Assembly (NCBI GenBank): GCA_034086705.1
Contig: JAXDZV010000022.1
Span: forward strand, 1-64,000
Length of the DNA: 64,000 nt
Source: UMGS1225 sp034086705
GTDB lineage: Bacteria; Bacillota; Clostridia; Oscillospirales; CAG-272
Direction of reading: 5' to 3'
A program made the translations under genes and the position numbers. Under the pieces are notes generated by a model. The model was not told the DNA's origin. It saw only the letters and a list, made by a program, of their open reading frames with translations, and did no database searches. Of the stretch, positions 1 through 7,008 are shown piece after piece; position 1 is the first letter of the stretch; the number at the start of each line of letters is the position of its first letter.

Positions 1-23
1 GCAAGAGCGGTCAGCGAGGGATT

Positions 24-1049
24 TTGTTCCAGATTGAGGTTTGGAAATCGCAGGAATACTTTGTGTATTTCAAGATTTTCAAACCGATAAGTTGGGGCAA
101 AAGACCCGCTGAGCGCCGCAGTCGATTTATTCAGAGGTTCCTTAAATCTGCGCCCTGCACACCCAAGGCACCTTTGAGGCAAAGGCTATACGCTGCCGAA
201 CAGCTTTACGGCAAATACAATGTGCACGTGATCTGCGATGCGTTTGACATTCCCCGCGGAACGTTTTACAACCACGTTCTCCGCAATAAGAAAGACAACA
301 CGTGGTATGCGAAACGCCGTGAAGAACTACGGCTTCGCATACAGGAGATCTACGACGAAAGCAATCAGATTTTTGGTGCTGTCAAAATTGCGGCAGTTAT
401 GAAAAGTGAAGGATTCAAAGTCAGTAACGAAATGGTACGCACGCTTATGCGTGATATGGGGTTAGTCAGCATTCGTCAGTCGGCGAAGAAATTATACGAG
501 GACGAAGGCCGCAAATACAAAAACCTCCTTAACCAAGAGTTTGACACGTGCAAGCTGAATGAAGTGTGGGTCAGCGACGTTACATATTTCAAGTACGGCG
601 AAAATGCTTATTATATCTGCGTAATCATTGACCTGTTCTCGCGCATGGTCGTGGGATATAAGATCAGCAAGACCAACAGCACACAGCTTGTAAAATCAAC
701 CTTTCAAATTGCATATAAAGCACGTCAGCCGGATTCAAGTTTGGTTTTCCATACCGACCGTGGCAGCAACTACCGATCCAAAACAATGAATGATTATATG
801 CGGTCTCTGAACATCACACACTCCTTTTCACGTGCGCATGTGCCGTATGACAATTCCGTAATGGAATCGTTCTTTGCTTCTATGAAACGGGAGGAGTTAT
901 ATCGCACCAAGTATCGCTCGGAATCAGACTTTCGAAGTGCGGTGGACAAGTACATGATTTTCCATAATACCAAACGCCCGCACAAGAAATTGCAATACAA
1001 GACTCCCGAACAGAAAGAAGAATATGCCTTGAAACTGAAGGATTTCTGA
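24..1049 (+). CDS. IS3-family transposase (OrfB, DDE integrase), 5' part outside window
   Basis: This is the catalytic protein of an IS3-family insertion sequence (IS150-like subgroup). It shows a helix-turn-helix-like stretch (AFDIPRGTFYNHVLRNKK, about residues 73-90), an HTH_21-type segment, and an rve integrase core. The DDE triad is visible as D185 (VSDVTYF), D245 (HTDRGSNY) and E281 (MESFFASMKRE). The reading frame is open to the left window edge and the nominal start is a TTG at 24. In IS3 elements OrfB is normally made as an OrfA-OrfB fusion by -1 frameshifting, so the first roughly 50 residues are probably out-of-frame OrfA sequence, not real protein. The core is intact, so the element may be active. 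The left terminal repeat and OrfA lie outside the window and I could not place the right end. Confidence 0.85.
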   Translation: MFQIEVWKSQEYFVYFKIFKPISWGKRPAERRSRFIQRFLKSAPCTPKAPLRQRLYAAEQLYGKYNVHVICDAFDIPRGTFYNHVLRNKKDNTWYAKRREELRLRIQEIYDESNQIFGAVKIAAVMKSEGFKVSNEMVRTLMRDMGLVSIRQSAKKLYEDEGRKYKNLLNQEFDTCKLNEVWVSDVTYFKYGENAYYICVIIDLFSRMVVGYKISKTNSTQLVKSTFQIAYKARQPDSSLVFHTDRGSNYRSKTMNDYMRSLNITHSFSRAHVPYDNSVMESFFASMKREELYRTKYRSESDFRSAVDKYMIFHNTKRPHKKLQYKTPEQKEEYALKLKDF

Positions 1050-1151
1050 GACACGTGCAGACAGACTAAAGGGTTCAAAAAGGTTTGTTTTTAATTTTCC
1101 GGATTGCCAAATCCGAGTTATTCGTTTTTTAGTCCGACTGACAAAAAGAAA

Positions 1152-1173
1152 ATGCGACCTCGAAAAGCCGCAT
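1152..1173 (-). terminator. possible minus-strand terminator hairpin
   Basis: A short inverted repeat (ATGCG / CGCAT) reads on the minus strand as a hairpin followed by TTTTCTTTTTG. It lies beyond the stronger tRNA-Ala terminator and could be a back-up terminator or part of the IS3 right end. Confidence 0.3.
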
Positions 1174-1192
1174 AAATACTGGATTTTATAAT

Positions 1193-1239
1193 AAAAACAC
1201 CATTGACCCCGAACTTAAGGGTTCAGATTTCCATGGTGT
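1193..1239 (-). terminator. terminator of tRNA-Ala
   Basis: The arms ACACCAT (1197-1203) and ATGGTGT (1233-1239) pair. On the minus strand the hairpin is followed by a TTTTTAT run. It lies just 8 bases beyond the CCA end of tRNA-Ala, as expected for its intrinsic terminator. Confidence 0.55.
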
Positions 1240-1246
1240 CTTTAGA

Positions 1247-1322
1247 TGGTGGAGACGAAGAGATTCGAACTCTCGACCTTACGGATGCGAACCGTACGCT
1301 CTCCCAACTGAGCTACGCCCCC
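1247..1322 (-). tRNA. tRNA-Ala (anticodon CGC)
   Basis: A complete 76-nt tRNA lies on the minus strand. The acceptor GGGGGCG pairs with CGTCTCC, there is a D-arm TAGCTCAG, an anticodon stem TACGG/CCGTA with loop TTCGCAT (anticodon CGC, decoding GCG), a T-arm with GTTCGAATC, discriminator A and encoded CCA. Two acceptor pairs are G-U. The gene has its own promoter (1332-1360) and terminator (1193-1239). Confidence 0.95.
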
Positions 1323-1331
1323 ATCGGGATT

Positions 1332-1360
1332 ATTATACAACATCTTTGTGTTGTTTGCAA
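1332..1360 (-). promoter_or_regulatory. promoter of tRNA-Ala
   Basis: On the minus strand a -35 TTGCAA (1355-1360) and a -10 TATAAT (1332-1337) are separated by exactly 17 bp, and the tRNA 5' end follows 10 bp further on. The promoter lies within the 3' tail of a decayed transposase fragment. Confidence 0.75.
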
Positions 1361-1690
1361 CAGTTTTTCAAAATTTTGTAAAAACTGTAGCTCCTAGTAT
1401 AACCGGTAGCTTTTGCGGTCATATAGGCACCCTCCCAGCCGTAACGGAAGAAAGACGCATCCAACGCCTTGCGAATCAGATATTCTTCCTGCGCCGTGTG
1501 CTGCCGGGGATGACGCTTAGGTCGGTGAGAACGTTCTTTCAGAGATTGCCACGTACCGTCGTGGCGTTTGCACCTCCGCTTCATGCTGCTTAAACTCACA
1601 CCATACTTCCCAGCTGCAAAACTCTTTCTTTTTTTATCGCCAGCTTAACTACCGCTTGACGGCTGCGGCCTTCTTGTGCTATCCTGTCAT
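1333..1690 (-). pseudogene. decayed transposase N-terminal fragment (IS481/IS3-like)
   Basis: Read on the minus strand, this stretch encodes a recognisable transposase DNA-binding region: IAQEGRSRQAVVKLAIKK, then after a frameshift AAGKYGVSLSSMKRR, then DGTWQSLKERSHRPKRHP and a QHT..EE segment. These are hallmark sequences of the N-terminal helix-turn-helix domains of IS481/IS3-type transposases. The candidate start ATG at 1690 has an upstream GAGGAG but runs into a stop after three codons unless one base is restored, and a second frameshift sits in the 7-base T tract at 1629-1635. No catalytic domain follows: the frame ends at 1333 against the tRNA-Ala promoter. It is a 5' relic, not a working gene. 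Confidence 0.65.
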
Positions 1691-1821
1691 GAGAAGGCTC
1701 CTCTTTGTGTTTGGTGCTTTGTGGGGAATTCACTATGCCACATCGAGGTTGACTTCTCATCTTTTTTGGTTCACATCATTTTAGCACATACACGCAATCG
1801 TATAAAAAAAGAAATTTGCAC

Positions 1822-1850
1822 TTTACAAGATCTATTTTTTGTGCTATACT
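1822..1850 (+). promoter_or_regulatory. promoter of tRNA-Arg (and probably the DUF4317 gene)
   Basis: A -35 TTTACA (1822-1827) and a -10 TATACT (1845-1850) are spaced by 17 bp, with the tRNA starting 20 bp after the -10. Confidence 0.75.
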
Positions 1851-1870
1851 ATATCTGTTCAAAGATAAAT

Positions 1871-1947
1871 CTGCCCGTGGCACAGCTGGATAGCGCGTTA
1901 GACTCCGACTCTAAAGGTCAGCGGTTCGAATCCGCTCGGGCAGGCCA
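1871..1947 (+). tRNA. tRNA-Arg (anticodon CCG)
   Basis: A complete 77-nt tRNA: acceptor CTGCCCG pairs with CGGGCAG, anticodon stem TTAGA/TCTAA with loop CTCCGAC (anticodon CCG, decoding CGG), T-stem AGCGG/CCGCT with loop TTCGAAT, discriminator G and encoded CCA. An intrinsic terminator follows within 6 bases. Confidence 0.95.
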
Positions 1948-1952
1948 AAGAT

Positions 1953-1982
1953 CCCGGATGCCGTGGTGTCCGGGTTTTTTTA
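1953..1982 (+). terminator. terminator after tRNA-Arg
   Basis: CCCGGA (1953-1958) pairs with TCCGGG (1969-1974), followed by a run of T. It ends only about 20 bp before the start codon of the next gene. Confidence 0.75.
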
Positions 1983-2001
1983 TCGGGTAAGGAGGCAATA
2001 T

Positions 2002-3156
2002 ATGAATCAAAAAGAAACAGCGGAACTGCGTCGACATTTTCACCCTGATCGTACGAATATTACTGTTTTTTACGGTTGTTATATCAATGACAAAAGAGAA
2101 ATTCTCAAGCGGTTTTCCGTTCCGCTTTCTACACTTGCAGAACAGGAGAGCGAGGCGTTATTGAAGAATTTGCAAAAAACGCTCTCTGGCAAAATTGAGA
2201 AAGACCTGTCGCAGCTTTCTTTCTCCAATGAACAGGTATTAAACGGCGCTGCTTATCAAAACCTTTCGACTCTGCGTAGCAGTGGTTGTATGGATGAAGC
2301 TGCTCGTGAGACGCTTTATCAGAAGATCGCAGAATCCACACAGATAGACGGCAGCTATGTTGTGCTTTTGGTTTGCGATACATATGATGTTTTCACACAT
2401 GGAAAGCGTGCAAAAGATGGGGAAGACTCTTCTGAACAGTTCAAATATATAACTGCAGCGATTTGTCCGCTCAAAAACGGAAAACCGCATCTTGCCTTTT
2501 CCGCTTTTGATAATACGTTTAAAAACTGTGTGGAAAATGCTGTGATTTCGACACCTGTATTTGGTTTTACGTTTCCTTGTTTCGATGATCGAAAAAGTAA
2601 TATATACGCAGCGTTGTGTTATCGCAAAGATAATGGAAATGGGTATGAAGAGTTAATTCGCTCTTTGTTTGATACGGATGCACCGATGCCTGTTGCCGAG
2701 CAGCAGGAAACTTTTTGCCGCCTGTTAGGGGATACCGTTTCTCATAGCTGTGATCTTGGTGTTATGCAGGCGTTACATGCAAATGTTAGCACGTGGATTG
2801 AAGAACATCGGCAGAGCCATGATCCCGAGCCTCTGCTGATTGCAAAGGATGCTTTGGAAGATGTGTTGCGCAGCTGTGATGTGCCGGCAGAGCAAATTGC
2901 TTCTTTTGGCACAGAGTATAATGAATCTTTCGGTATTGGTGCGGCTGTTTCGCCCGGCAATATTGTCGACCCACGGCGCTTTGAGCTGGAAACGCCTGAT
3001 GTTTGCATTCGCGTTAATCCGCAGCGTCCAGATCTTGTAAGTACGCAAATCATTGATGGTGCGAAATATATTCTTGTTCGCGCAGATTCGGGTGTGACAG
3101 TGAACGGGGTGACGATTCATATTGACCCTAAAGCGGGGGACAATTCCTCGCATTAA
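2002..3156 (+). CDS. DUF4317 family protein
   Basis: A 384-residue soluble protein matching the DUF4317 family, which is widespread in Clostridia and has no established function as far as I know. The start MNQKETAELRRHFHPDRTNI and the following tyrosine/glycine-rich stretch (VFYGCYIND) are typical. I chose the ATG at 2002 because AAGGAGG lies 8 bp upstream; an earlier ATG at 1963 lies inside the tRNA-Arg terminator. No signal peptide or membrane segment is seen. The gene sits about 20 bp behind the tRNA-Arg terminator with no room for its own promoter, so read-through from the tRNA promoter is likely. A lipoprotein gene follows after 25 bp, probably in the same transcript. Confidence 0.85.
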   Translation: MNQKETAELRRHFHPDRTNITVFYGCYINDKREILKRFSVPLSTLAEQESEALLKNLQKTLSGKIEKDLSQLSFSNEQVLNGAAYQNLSTLRSSGCMDEAARETLYQKIAESTQIDGSYVVLLVCDTYDVFTHGKRAKDGEDSSEQFKYITAAICPLKNGKPHLAFSAFDNTFKNCVENAVISTPVFGFTFPCFDDRKSNIYAALCYRKDNGNGYEELIRSLFDTDAPMPVAEQQETFCRLLGDTVSHSCDLGVMQALHANVSTWIEEHRQSHDPEPLLIAKDALEDVLRSCDVPAEQIASFGTEYNESFGIGAAVSPGNIVDPRRFELETPDVCIRVNPQRPDLVSTQIIDGAKYILVRADSGVTVNGVTIHIDPKAGDNSSH

Positions 3157-3181
3157 AAAAGAAAACAGGAGGGGGATTCTG

Positions 3182-4519
3182 GTGAAAAAGCGAATGGCGG
3201 CATGTTTCTCTCTGATAGCGTGTCTTCTTATGCTTGTGCCCGGTTGCAGCAAACGCCAAAATGCGGTATTGGAGTGTTTAGATTGCGCGACAACTGCTTA
3301 TGATACGAAGCTTTCTTATTCTCTTTCTACAAACGGAGAGGTAGAAATGTTTTCGTCTTATCAAACAGAATTGACGCGTAACGAGCAAGGGGAGCACATT
3401 GCGAGAACAGTAGAATACTATTCTTTGCCAATGGACGAAAACTATTGGTATGTAGATGGTGTTTACTACTATGCCGGTTTTGATGATACCAAAATATGTG
3501 CCGAACTGTCGGAAGAAGATTATGCCAAACAGCGCGAAAATCTTTTGTTTTTACAGTTTTGTGATTTAGATATGTATCAGTCTGTATCGCAAAGCGGAGC
3601 ACAGCTGCTTTTGCAGGGGGCGAATGCTTCGCTGGAACAATATGTCAAACGATGTTTGGGCATCAGTACGGCTGTTTCATTGCAGAATTTGCACGTCGAT
3701 GGGGCGGTGAAAAATGAAGATGGCTGCGATATATTTACGCTTTCGATAGATGGTGCTTATCGCCTTGCCGGAGAAGATAAAACTTTTACGGTTTCTTATT
3801 CTTTGGAATCTACCGATCGAACAGAAGAGATTTTGGCGCCTGATCGAACAGTGTATACGCTTGTACAAAATTTTGAGAAAGCAAAACTCTTTAACGGTGC
3901 ATATTCCTCGTTGGCTTTGCTGGAGAATATTTCATTAGAGGGTGAAAGCTTTTTCCACCTTGTTTACTCGGATGCAGATGTTATCTTGCAAGAGCAGCAC
4001 ATCTATACGCAAAGTATACAGCAGGAGTATTTTACTTTTACAGACCAGCTGATCTCAACATTAACGATGAATGGAGCTGTGCAGACAGCAGAGCAAACTA
4101 TTTCGTATGAAGACGGAACGCTGCGAAAGGCATCCGGTGGAGAGATATATCAATCCTCGGAGGCTGCAGCATCCGACATGCTGGTAGACTGTAGGCAGTA
4201 TTACAACGCATATGCTCCGATTTATGAGACAATAGAAAACTCATCGTGCATGCAACAAGGAGAGCAAACTGTATTTTTCTATACATATCCCTATGATATG
4301 GTTGATTCGGTTTTTATGCAGTATATCGACTTGCTTTATGATGACATGGATGAAATTTTGTCCCAAACAACCGCACGGACATATCAAACGGTTTCGGGTA
4401 CTCTTACGTTGGACGGAGAGGGAAGTATGCTTTCACATGAGATTGCTTTACAGGCTGTTTATATGTTCAACGGAGAACCGCTTACTTGCACGGCAAATGT
4501 GTCGATTCACCGAAAATAG
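3182..4519 (+). CDS. putative lipoprotein, unknown function
   Basis: A 445-residue exported protein. The N-terminus MKKRMAACFSLIACLLMLVPGC is a lipoprotein signal with lipobox VPGC and the modified Cys at residue 22. The GTG start at 3182 is chosen because AGGAGGGGG precedes it; the signal peptide begins precisely there. The mature part is rich in acidic and aromatic residues with repeated beta-strand-like stretches and no motif that I recognise. It follows the DUF4317 gene by 25 bp and is probably co-transcribed. No terminator was seen after it, and the next operon has its own promoter. Confidence 0.75.
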   Translation: MKKRMAACFSLIACLLMLVPGCSKRQNAVLECLDCATTAYDTKLSYSLSTNGEVEMFSSYQTELTRNEQGEHIARTVEYYSLPMDENYWYVDGVYYYAGFDDTKICAELSEEDYAKQRENLLFLQFCDLDMYQSVSQSGAQLLLQGANASLEQYVKRCLGISTAVSLQNLHVDGAVKNEDGCDIFTLSIDGAYRLAGEDKTFTVSYSLESTDRTEEILAPDRTVYTLVQNFEKAKLFNGAYSSLALLENISLEGESFFHLVYSDADVILQEQHIYTQSIQQEYFTFTDQLISTLTMNGAVQTAEQTISYEDGTLRKASGGEIYQSSEAAASDMLVDCRQYYNAYAPIYETIENSSCMQQGEQTVFFYTYPYDMVDSVFMQYIDLLYDDMDEILSQTTARTYQTVSGTLTLDGEGSMLSHEIALQAVYMFNGEPLTCTANVSIHRK

Positions 4520-4616
4520 GGATGCGTTTGTAATTTGTTTGACATTTGGACACGCAGCATATTACCCCGTTTTGTTTTATTAACAAATTGTTTTCAATTT
4601 ACGAATTCTATATTAC

Positions 4617-4645
4617 TGTACAAAAGAAAGCTTATATGCTATAAT
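4617..4645 (+). promoter_or_regulatory. promoter of the nucleotidyltransferase/kinase operon
   Basis: A -10 TATAAT (4640-4645) lies 17 bp after a weak -35 TGTACA (4617-4622), about 47 bp upstream of the start codon at 4692. Confidence 0.5.
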
Positions 4646-4691
4646 GCTTTGGCATGATATGTGTACTTGCATGGAAGGAAGGTAGGAATTT

Positions 4692-5594
4692 ATGACATTG
4701 GTAATTCTCGCGGCCGGTATGGGAAGTCGCTACGGCGGGCTTAAGCAAATTGATCCAATTGGGCCGAGCGGGGAATTTATTATCGACTACTCTATTTATG
4801 ATGCCATTGCCGCTGGTTTTGATAAAGTGGTGTTTATTATCAAAAAAGAAAATCTTTCGGATTTTGAGGAGACGGTAGGTAAGCGTGTTAAAAAGCACGT
4901 CAAGACGTCGTATGCTTTCCAGGACCTGCAGGATTTGCCGGATGGTTACTCTGTTCCGGCGGGGAGGATTAAGCCCTGGGGGACCTCGCATGCACTTTTA
5001 TGTGCGCAGAGCGAAGTTACAGATAACTTTGCTGTCATTAACTCAGACGATTATTACGGAAAAGATACCTATCTGAAGATGGCTGCATTTTTGCGGGAAG
5101 CAAAAGATGATTCTGCAAAGAGTCATTATGCAATGTGCGGCTTTGTTTTGAAGAATACACTTTCTGAAAACGGACATGTTGCACGCGGCATTTGCGCCAG
5201 TGAGAACGGGATGCTCACCGGCATTGATGAGCGCACCAAAATCCAGCGTAACAACGGAACGGTGCAGTTCTTTGAAGAAGGAGAAGGCTGGACAGATGTT
5301 TCTGAGGAGAGTCTTGTCTCCATGAATTTCTGGGGATTTACTCCGGCGGTTTTCGAGCAAATTCGTTCCAGAGAGTGCTCTTTCCTTGACCATATGAAAA
5401 ATCCCCAAAAGGATGAATTTTTGTTGCCGAATACCATCAAGGAGCTCAACGCGGCTGGAATTTGTGATGTCAAAGTTTTACAAACCCAGTCTAAGTGGTA
5501 TGGTGTAACGTACCATGAAGATAAAGAAAAAGTACAGCGGTTTATACAAGATGCAATTGCCCAGAATATTTATCCCGGGAGGTTGTGGGGATGA
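4692..5594 (+). CDS. sugar-phosphate nucleotidyltransferase (NTP_transferase family)
   Basis: A 300-residue nucleotidyltransferase with the Rossmann-like glycosyltransferase-A fold of NDP-sugar pyrophosphorylases. The signature LAAGMGSRYGGLKQ (residues 6-19) binds the nucleotide, and GTSHALL (97-103) and NSDDYYG (117-123) form the sugar and metal site. It would join a sugar 1-phosphate to an NTP with release of pyrophosphate. The stop codon overlaps the ATG of the downstream kinase gene (ATGA), so the two are translationally coupled. The neighbour resembles N-acetylhexosamine 1-kinases, which suggests that the pair salvages a free sugar (hexosamine-like) into an NDP-sugar. The exact sugar cannot be told from sequence alone. 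Confidence 0.85.
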   Translation: MTLVILAAGMGSRYGGLKQIDPIGPSGEFIIDYSIYDAIAAGFDKVVFIIKKENLSDFEETVGKRVKKHVKTSYAFQDLQDLPDGYSVPAGRIKPWGTSHALLCAQSEVTDNFAVINSDDYYGKDTYLKMAAFLREAKDDSAKSHYAMCGFVLKNTLSENGHVARGICASENGMLTGIDERTKIQRNNGTVQFFEEGEGWTDVSEESLVSMNFWGFTPAVFEQIRSRECSFLDHMKNPQKDEFLLPNTIKELNAAGICDVKVLQTQSKWYGVTYHEDKEKVQRFIQDAIAQNIYPGRLWG

Positions 5595-6697
5595 CAGATA
5601 ATACTGCTATACGCGAGATCGCAGAGAAATTCTGTATACAAGGCGAATATCAGGATTATAAGCAAAACACATCCGGTTTGATTAATAAAACATTTATTAT
5701 TCGGAGCAACGACGGAAAAGCGGATTTTCGCTATATTCTGCAAACGGTTAATACTACTGTTTTTACACATCCCAAAGAACTGATCCAAAACATCAATTCC
5801 GTTACTGCCTATTTGCAAGAGCAGATACGTCGTAGCGGCGGAGATCCAATGCGCGAAACCCTTTCTTTGATTCCGACGCATGACGGTTTGCTTTATTACA
5901 TAGGGGCAGACGGAAAGTTTTGGCGCATGTATAACTTTATCGATGGCGCAAGCAGCTATGATAAAGTGGAAAGCCCGGAAATGTTTTATCACTGCGGTAG
6001 AGCTTTTGGGCATTTTCAGCGTCTGCTTGCTGCTTATCCTGCAGATACACTCTACCCGACAATTCCTCGATTCCACGATACACCGAATCGGTTAAACGAT
6101 TTTCGCCAAGCGATTGCGCAGGATCGGGCAAAGCGTTGCAGTCAGGTAAAACCTGAGATCGATGGATATTTGTCCCATGCGGAGCTTTGTGACTGCATTA
6201 CAAAAGAGATTGCGGCAGGGCATGTCCCGGTTCGTGTTACGCACAACGACACGAAGCTGAACAATGTTATGATTGACGATAAAACAAAGAAGGCAATTTG
6301 CATTGTTGATTTGGACACGGTTATGCCCGGATCGGCTCTATATGATTTCGGAGATGCTATTCGCTTTGGTGCAAATAATGCTGCGGAGGACGAAAAAGAT
6401 CTTTCATTGGTGTACTTGCGGCAGGAGCTTTTTGATGTATTTTCCAAGGGATTTTTGGAAGAAGCGCGTGATGCGCTGACACAGACAGAGCTTTTGCTGC
6501 TCCCAGAATCTGCTATTTTGATGACGTTGGAGTGCGGTATGCGTTTCTTGGGAGACTACCTCAATGGGGACATTTATTTTGGAATCAAATATCCGGAACA
6601 CAACTTGGATCGTGCCAGAACGCAGTTGCGTCTTGTGGAAGATATGTTCACAAAATTAGATGATATGCGCGCAACTGTTGCACGGTATGCAAAATAA
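5591..6697 (+). CDS. APH-fold sugar 1-kinase, NahK-like (N-acetylhexosamine kinase family)
   Basis: A 368-residue phosphotransferase of the aminoglycoside phosphotransferase/choline kinase fold. The catalytic loop THNDTKLNNVMID (from about residue 217, catalytic Asp 220) and the metal-binding IVDLDTVMPG (238-247) match the N-acetylhexosamine 1-kinase (NahK/LnpB) subgroup better than antibiotic kinases. It probably phosphorylates a free hexosamine-type sugar at C1, feeding the preceding nucleotidyltransferase. The ATG at 5591 is preceded by GGGAGG and overlaps the upstream stop by 4 nt. The operon ends in a strong terminator 14 bp downstream. The substrate is inferred from family and neighbour and is not proven. 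Confidence 0.8.
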   Translation: MTDNTAIREIAEKFCIQGEYQDYKQNTSGLINKTFIIRSNDGKADFRYILQTVNTTVFTHPKELIQNINSVTAYLQEQIRRSGGDPMRETLSLIPTHDGLLYYIGADGKFWRMYNFIDGASSYDKVESPEMFYHCGRAFGHFQRLLAAYPADTLYPTIPRFHDTPNRLNDFRQAIAQDRAKRCSQVKPEIDGYLSHAELCDCITKEIAAGHVPVRVTHNDTKLNNVMIDDKTKKAICIVDLDTVMPGSALYDFGDAIRFGANNAAEDEKDLSLVYLRQELFDVFSKGFLEEARDALTQTELLLLPESAILMTLECGMRFLGDYLNGDIYFGIKYPEHNLDRARTQLRLVEDMFTKLDDMRATVARYAK

Positions 6698-6710
6698 AAA
6701 TTATTGCAGC

Positions 6711-6755
6711 AAACAGGGTATTGAAACTCGAAGCGGTTTCAATACCCTGTTTCTT
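6711..6755 (+). terminator. strong intrinsic terminator; insertion target of the group II intron remnant
   Basis: A perfect 17-bp inverted repeat (6711-6727 with 6736-6752) has an 8-nt loop and a short pyrimidine tail TTCTT. The group II intron remnant starts at 6756, directly behind it. Confidence 0.9.
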
Positions 6756-6829
6756 GTGTGCTCGGCACGCGTAATAACCTGGCGGTGAAAGTCCGCTACA
6801 GGCTTGGCAGTAGGAGGTACTGTCAATAG
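6756..6829 (+). mobile_element. 5' remnant of a group IIC intron (domain I start)
   Basis: The sequence begins with the group II intron 5' consensus GTGYG (GTGTG at 6756-6760), followed by CTCGGCACGCG and GGCGGTGAAAGTCCGCTACA. This layout resembles the start of domain I in class C introns such as that of Oceanobacillus iheyensis. It begins right after a terminator hairpin, the known target of class C introns. Only about 75 nt remain: the IS256-family terminal repeat starts at about 6830, and no domain V or reverse transcriptase/maturase gene exists in the window. It is a dead fragment. Confidence 0.65.
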
Positions 6830-6915
6830 TTTTTCGCAAATTCGTTTCTGACAAAATGAAGTAGTGTGCCGGTAGTCCGGCGATGGAGCGGCTACACTCC
6901 TCTTATTTGCACGAA

Positions 6916-6993
6916 AGCATATGTCGGAGGCAGAGTCAAGGGCGATCGTAAGACCGTTCATCCCGACCCTTGACTCTGCCTCCGACATATGCT
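6916..6993. repeat. 27-bp perfect inverted repeat inside the IS256-family element
   Basis: The arms at 6916-6942 and 6967-6993 are perfectly complementary over 27 bp (core GTCGGAGGCAGAGTCAAGGG) with a 24-nt spacer. It lies 15 bp beyond the transposase stop codon. It is not followed by a T run on either strand, so it is not a classical terminator. Confidence 0.8.
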
Positions 6994-7008
6994 ATTTGAT
7001 TGCTGTAT

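Noticed and set aside
1203..1397. Plus-strand frame across tRNA-Ala
   Set aside because: It is antisense to a perfect tRNA; the frame is a by-product of the tRNA sequence.
1676..1990. Plus-strand frame across tRNA-Arg
   Set aside because: It overlaps the tRNA and its terminator and has no protein-like composition.
5591..6697. Kinase as an aminoglycoside resistance gene
   Set aside because: APH fold only; catalytic loop and metal loop match the sugar 1-kinase subgroup and it is coupled to a nucleotidyltransferase.
6711..6752. Possible CRISPR-like or attachment-site repeat
   Set aside because: The inverted repeat with loop and short T-tail at the end of an operon is an intrinsic terminator; no repeat-spacer array exists anywhere in the window.
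6916..6993. 27-bp inverted repeat as the IS256 terminal repeat or as a domain V of the intron
   Set aside because: The two arms are both on the same side of the transposase gene, so they are not element ends; the loop lacks the AGC/GAAA features of domain V.
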